Positions 5,944 through 7,552 of a stretch of 7,552 bases of DNA are shown here, in pieces. The DNA is taken from the NCBI GenBank assembly GCA_050945755.1, contig JBMNTN010000078.1, positions 1-7,552 on the forward strand, read 5' to 3'. The translations under genes and the position numbers were made by a program. This DNA comes from JAQVXR01 sp050945755 (GTDB lineage: Bacteria > Bacillota > Dehalobacteriia > Dehalobacteriales > Dehalobacteriaceae). A model generated the notes under the pieces. It did not search any database and had not been told where the DNA came from. It was given only the letters and a program-made list of their open reading frames with translations. Each line of letters begins with the position of its first letter. Position 1 is the stretch's first letter.

Positions 5944-7552
5944 ATGAGCATAAAGAAAAGGCGCCGCCGAATTATGGTCTTTTTTGCATTTATGCTGATG
6001 GTCGCTATTCTCGGAACAGCGGTGGCGTGCAAAGGGCAAAAGGCCTCGGACGAGCCGGAGCCGATTGACACGTCTGTGCAGCAAGCAATGGACATGGAAA
6101 CGCTGCGCGGTATATACTTTGATTTTGCTATCAAGCACCGTTTCGACTATGTTCCTTTCTTTGAAGAAGGCAAAGCACCGGAAGAAAGCCCCGAGTATCT
6201 TTTTTACGCATTTGCCATAAATCTTGACAATTGGGGTGAGGATAAAGGCATTATGACCCGCGCTTATGTGGATGAGGTGATTCATGACCACTTTGAGGTG
6301 GGGGAGATCACCCACAAAGCTATGCATAAGGGCTGGGACTATGATGGGGAAAAGTATATTGCCGTTCCCCAAGGGATAAATGAAGAACCTATCTATGTGC
6401 TGAAGAGTTTTGACAGTTTTCCCAACAATGGCCGCACCGTTTACGACCTCACCATGGACTACTGCGTGGCAGAGGGTTATGAGGAGATGCAAAGCATTCG
6501 TGCTGCCATCGTCGCAGACGATTTGGGGGCGCTAACGGTGATGGAGACAGAGTCTTTCCGTTTTTATCTGGATGAAACGACTGAGGAACCGGTATTCCTT
6601 TCCCATACCCGTGCCGACGGGGATACGTTTACACTGCCGGAAACACCAGGGGTTCGCTATTACACCTATTTTGCCGATCATGCCAGGCAGATCAATCCTC
6701 TCTTTGTCTTCCCGGGGGATGATGAAAGCATCACGGATGATTTTTTGATGATTTTTGCCATCCAAAATCTGCCGAATTTTGACACCAAAAACGGCTGCGA
6801 CAAGCAAGAAATAGATCGGATATTAGAAAAATATTTTGGCCGCACCGTTAAAAATTACCGGACCTCCGTGTCGGAGGTGCTGCTGACAGGGAAGGTGCGT
6901 CCGAAGGGATTCAGCTTCCACGGTGCAAACCGGCTTGTACTCCAAAGGCTTGTGCCGGAAAAAGACGGCAGTTTTTCCGGAACTTTTGATGTCTACCATA
7001 TTCCTGAGCTGACGGAAAATATCGCGCAAATTGACGAGGCGCTGAAGTTGGGGAACACTGAAGAATACCAGGAGTATTTTGCCGAAAGCGTGACGATCAA
7101 ATTTAGTGAAATCCCGGATGATGATGAGCCGCAGGGCTTTTTCATCCGTTTTCAGAGCATCAAACCTGACAAGCCGGAAGATTGGTCTTTAGGGACCTAT
7201 GATGGGCCGGTCTACGTAATTGTGGACGGCAGTTTTGTGGGAAGTTGTGTAAACGGTACGTGGCAAAGCCTGGTAGATCCCAAAGATCCCTATGAGCTGG
7301 CAAAGTATTACAGATATCTCATAAAGGATATTGTAGGCCGCGGCTACAACACCTATGCCCACGACAGGGAGATTGGCTTTGCGTCGGAGGTTGTTCTCTA
7401 CACCGGTGTTGGCCTCGGCGGATTTGAGGATGGCGACAAAACCGAGCTGTTTCGTCCCTTTGCCAAAAGTGTCTCCGATGGAGTATGTGTATTGCCCTTG
7501 CCGGTACAGCTTACTGGGAGTGAGTTTGATACCTTGGAGGTACCCACTTACG
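5944..7552 (+). CDS. Unrecognised secreted lipoprotein with duplicated module (3' partial)
   Basis: The frame runs from ATG 5944 to the window edge with no stop: 536 codons, 3' end missing. Residues 2-9 are strongly basic (SIKKRRRR). Residues 10-28 are hydrophobic, and TAVAC at 25-29 gives a lipobox with Cys29 (-3 is Ala, unusual but allowed), so a lipoprotein tethered outside the membrane is likely. The rest is soluble and acidic with no further membrane segment. Two diverged copies of a module of about 180 residues can be aligned: FYAFAINLDNW at 87 with LMIFAIQNLPNF at 268; VIHDHFE at 112 with ILEKYFG at 293; ETESFRFYLDE at 201 with FAESVTIKFSE at 379. The remaining part from about 420 does not clearly match. 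I recognise no family and assign no function. The gene looks GC-richer (many GCG, CCG and CGC codons) than the genes to its left. Confidence 0.9.
   Translation, partial: MSIKKRRRRIMVFFAFMLMVAILGTAVACKGQKASDEPEPIDTSVQQAMDMETLRGIYFDFAIKHRFDYVPFFEEGKAPEESPEYLFYAFAINLDNWGEDKGIMTRAYVDEVIHDHFEVGEITHKAMHKGWDYDGEKYIAVPQGINEEPIYVLKSFDSFPNNGRTVYDLTMDYCVAEGYEEMQSIRAAIVADDLGALTVMETESFRFYLDETTEEPVFLSHTRADGDTFTLPETPGVRYYTYFADHARQINPLFVFPGDDESITDDFLMIFAIQNLPNFDTKNGCDKQEIDRILEKYFGRTVKNYRTSVSEVLLTGKVRPKGFSFHGANRLVLQRLVPEKDGSFSGTFDVYHIPELTENIAQIDEALKLGNTEEYQEYFAESVTIKFSEIPDDDEPQGFFIRFQSIKPDKPEDWSLGTYDGPVYVIVDGSFVGSCVNGTWQSLVDPKDPYELAKYYRYLIKDIVGRGYNTYAHDREIGFASEVVLYTGVGLGGFEDGDKTELFRPFAKSVSDGVCVLPLPVQLTGSEFDTLEVPTY

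Noticed and set aside
5905..6492. Minus-strand frame of 195 codons opposite the lipoprotein gene
   Set aside because: The plus strand carries a long open frame with a perfect promoter, ribosome binding site and lipobox. The minus frame is Cys/His/Arg-rich without family resemblance. The frames at 5877-6134, 6532-6807 and 6823-7029 are also shadows.

Overview
The window looks like chromosomal DNA from a low-to-moderate GC Gram-positive bacterium (Bacillota, most likely a Clostridia-type lineage). The grounds are strong GGAGG-type ribosome binding sites, frequent TTG/GTG starts, an ECF sigma factor next to a DUF4179-type anti-sigma protein, a surface protein built from cadherin-like beta-sandwich and Big_2 domains, and a CFI-box C-terminus. 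The genus cannot be fixed from the sequence. No rRNA, tRNA, CRISPR array or intact insertion sequence was seen.

Layout. (1) Positions 1-2892, plus strand: the 3' part of a very repetitive surface-protein gene. An exact 258-bp (86-residue) repeat runs through seven full units and one partial unit. It is followed by a fibronectin-III-like module, a Big_2 module, a CFIATAAYGS box and a C-terminal membrane segment with an RRR stop. The gene begins upstream of the window and ends at a strong hairpin terminator (2907-2943). (2) Positions 3134-3424, minus strand: a small antibiotic-biosynthesis-monooxygenase (ABM) fold protein with a TTG start, convergent with the first gene. (3) Positions 3425-3744: an intergenic stretch with a putative promoter for the ABM gene, short TGTCTTA-like repeats and a terminator. 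(4) Positions 3745-5563, minus strand: a two-gene unit of an ECF sigma factor followed by its likely membrane anti-sigma factor. The reading frames overlap, and a perfectly placed GGGAGGTG points to a TTG start for the second gene. (5) Positions 5564-5943: a mostly non-coding divergent region that holds a possible 36-residue hydrophobic peptide gene (minus strand) and an extended -10 promoter (plus strand). (6) Positions 5944-7552, plus strand: an unrecognised, GC-richer secreted lipoprotein gene with two diverged copies of an approximately 180-residue module. It is still open at the window edge.

The theme is the cell envelope: a modular surface adhesin or scaffold, a membrane-linked sigma/anti-sigma switch and a lipoprotein. 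No shared operon links the three, so any functional connection is inference. Nothing here is clearly a new defence or mobile system. The points most worth a second look are the recently duplicated, mosaic repeat array with its CFI-box tail, the duplicated unknown lipoprotein, and the divergent small peptide candidate.
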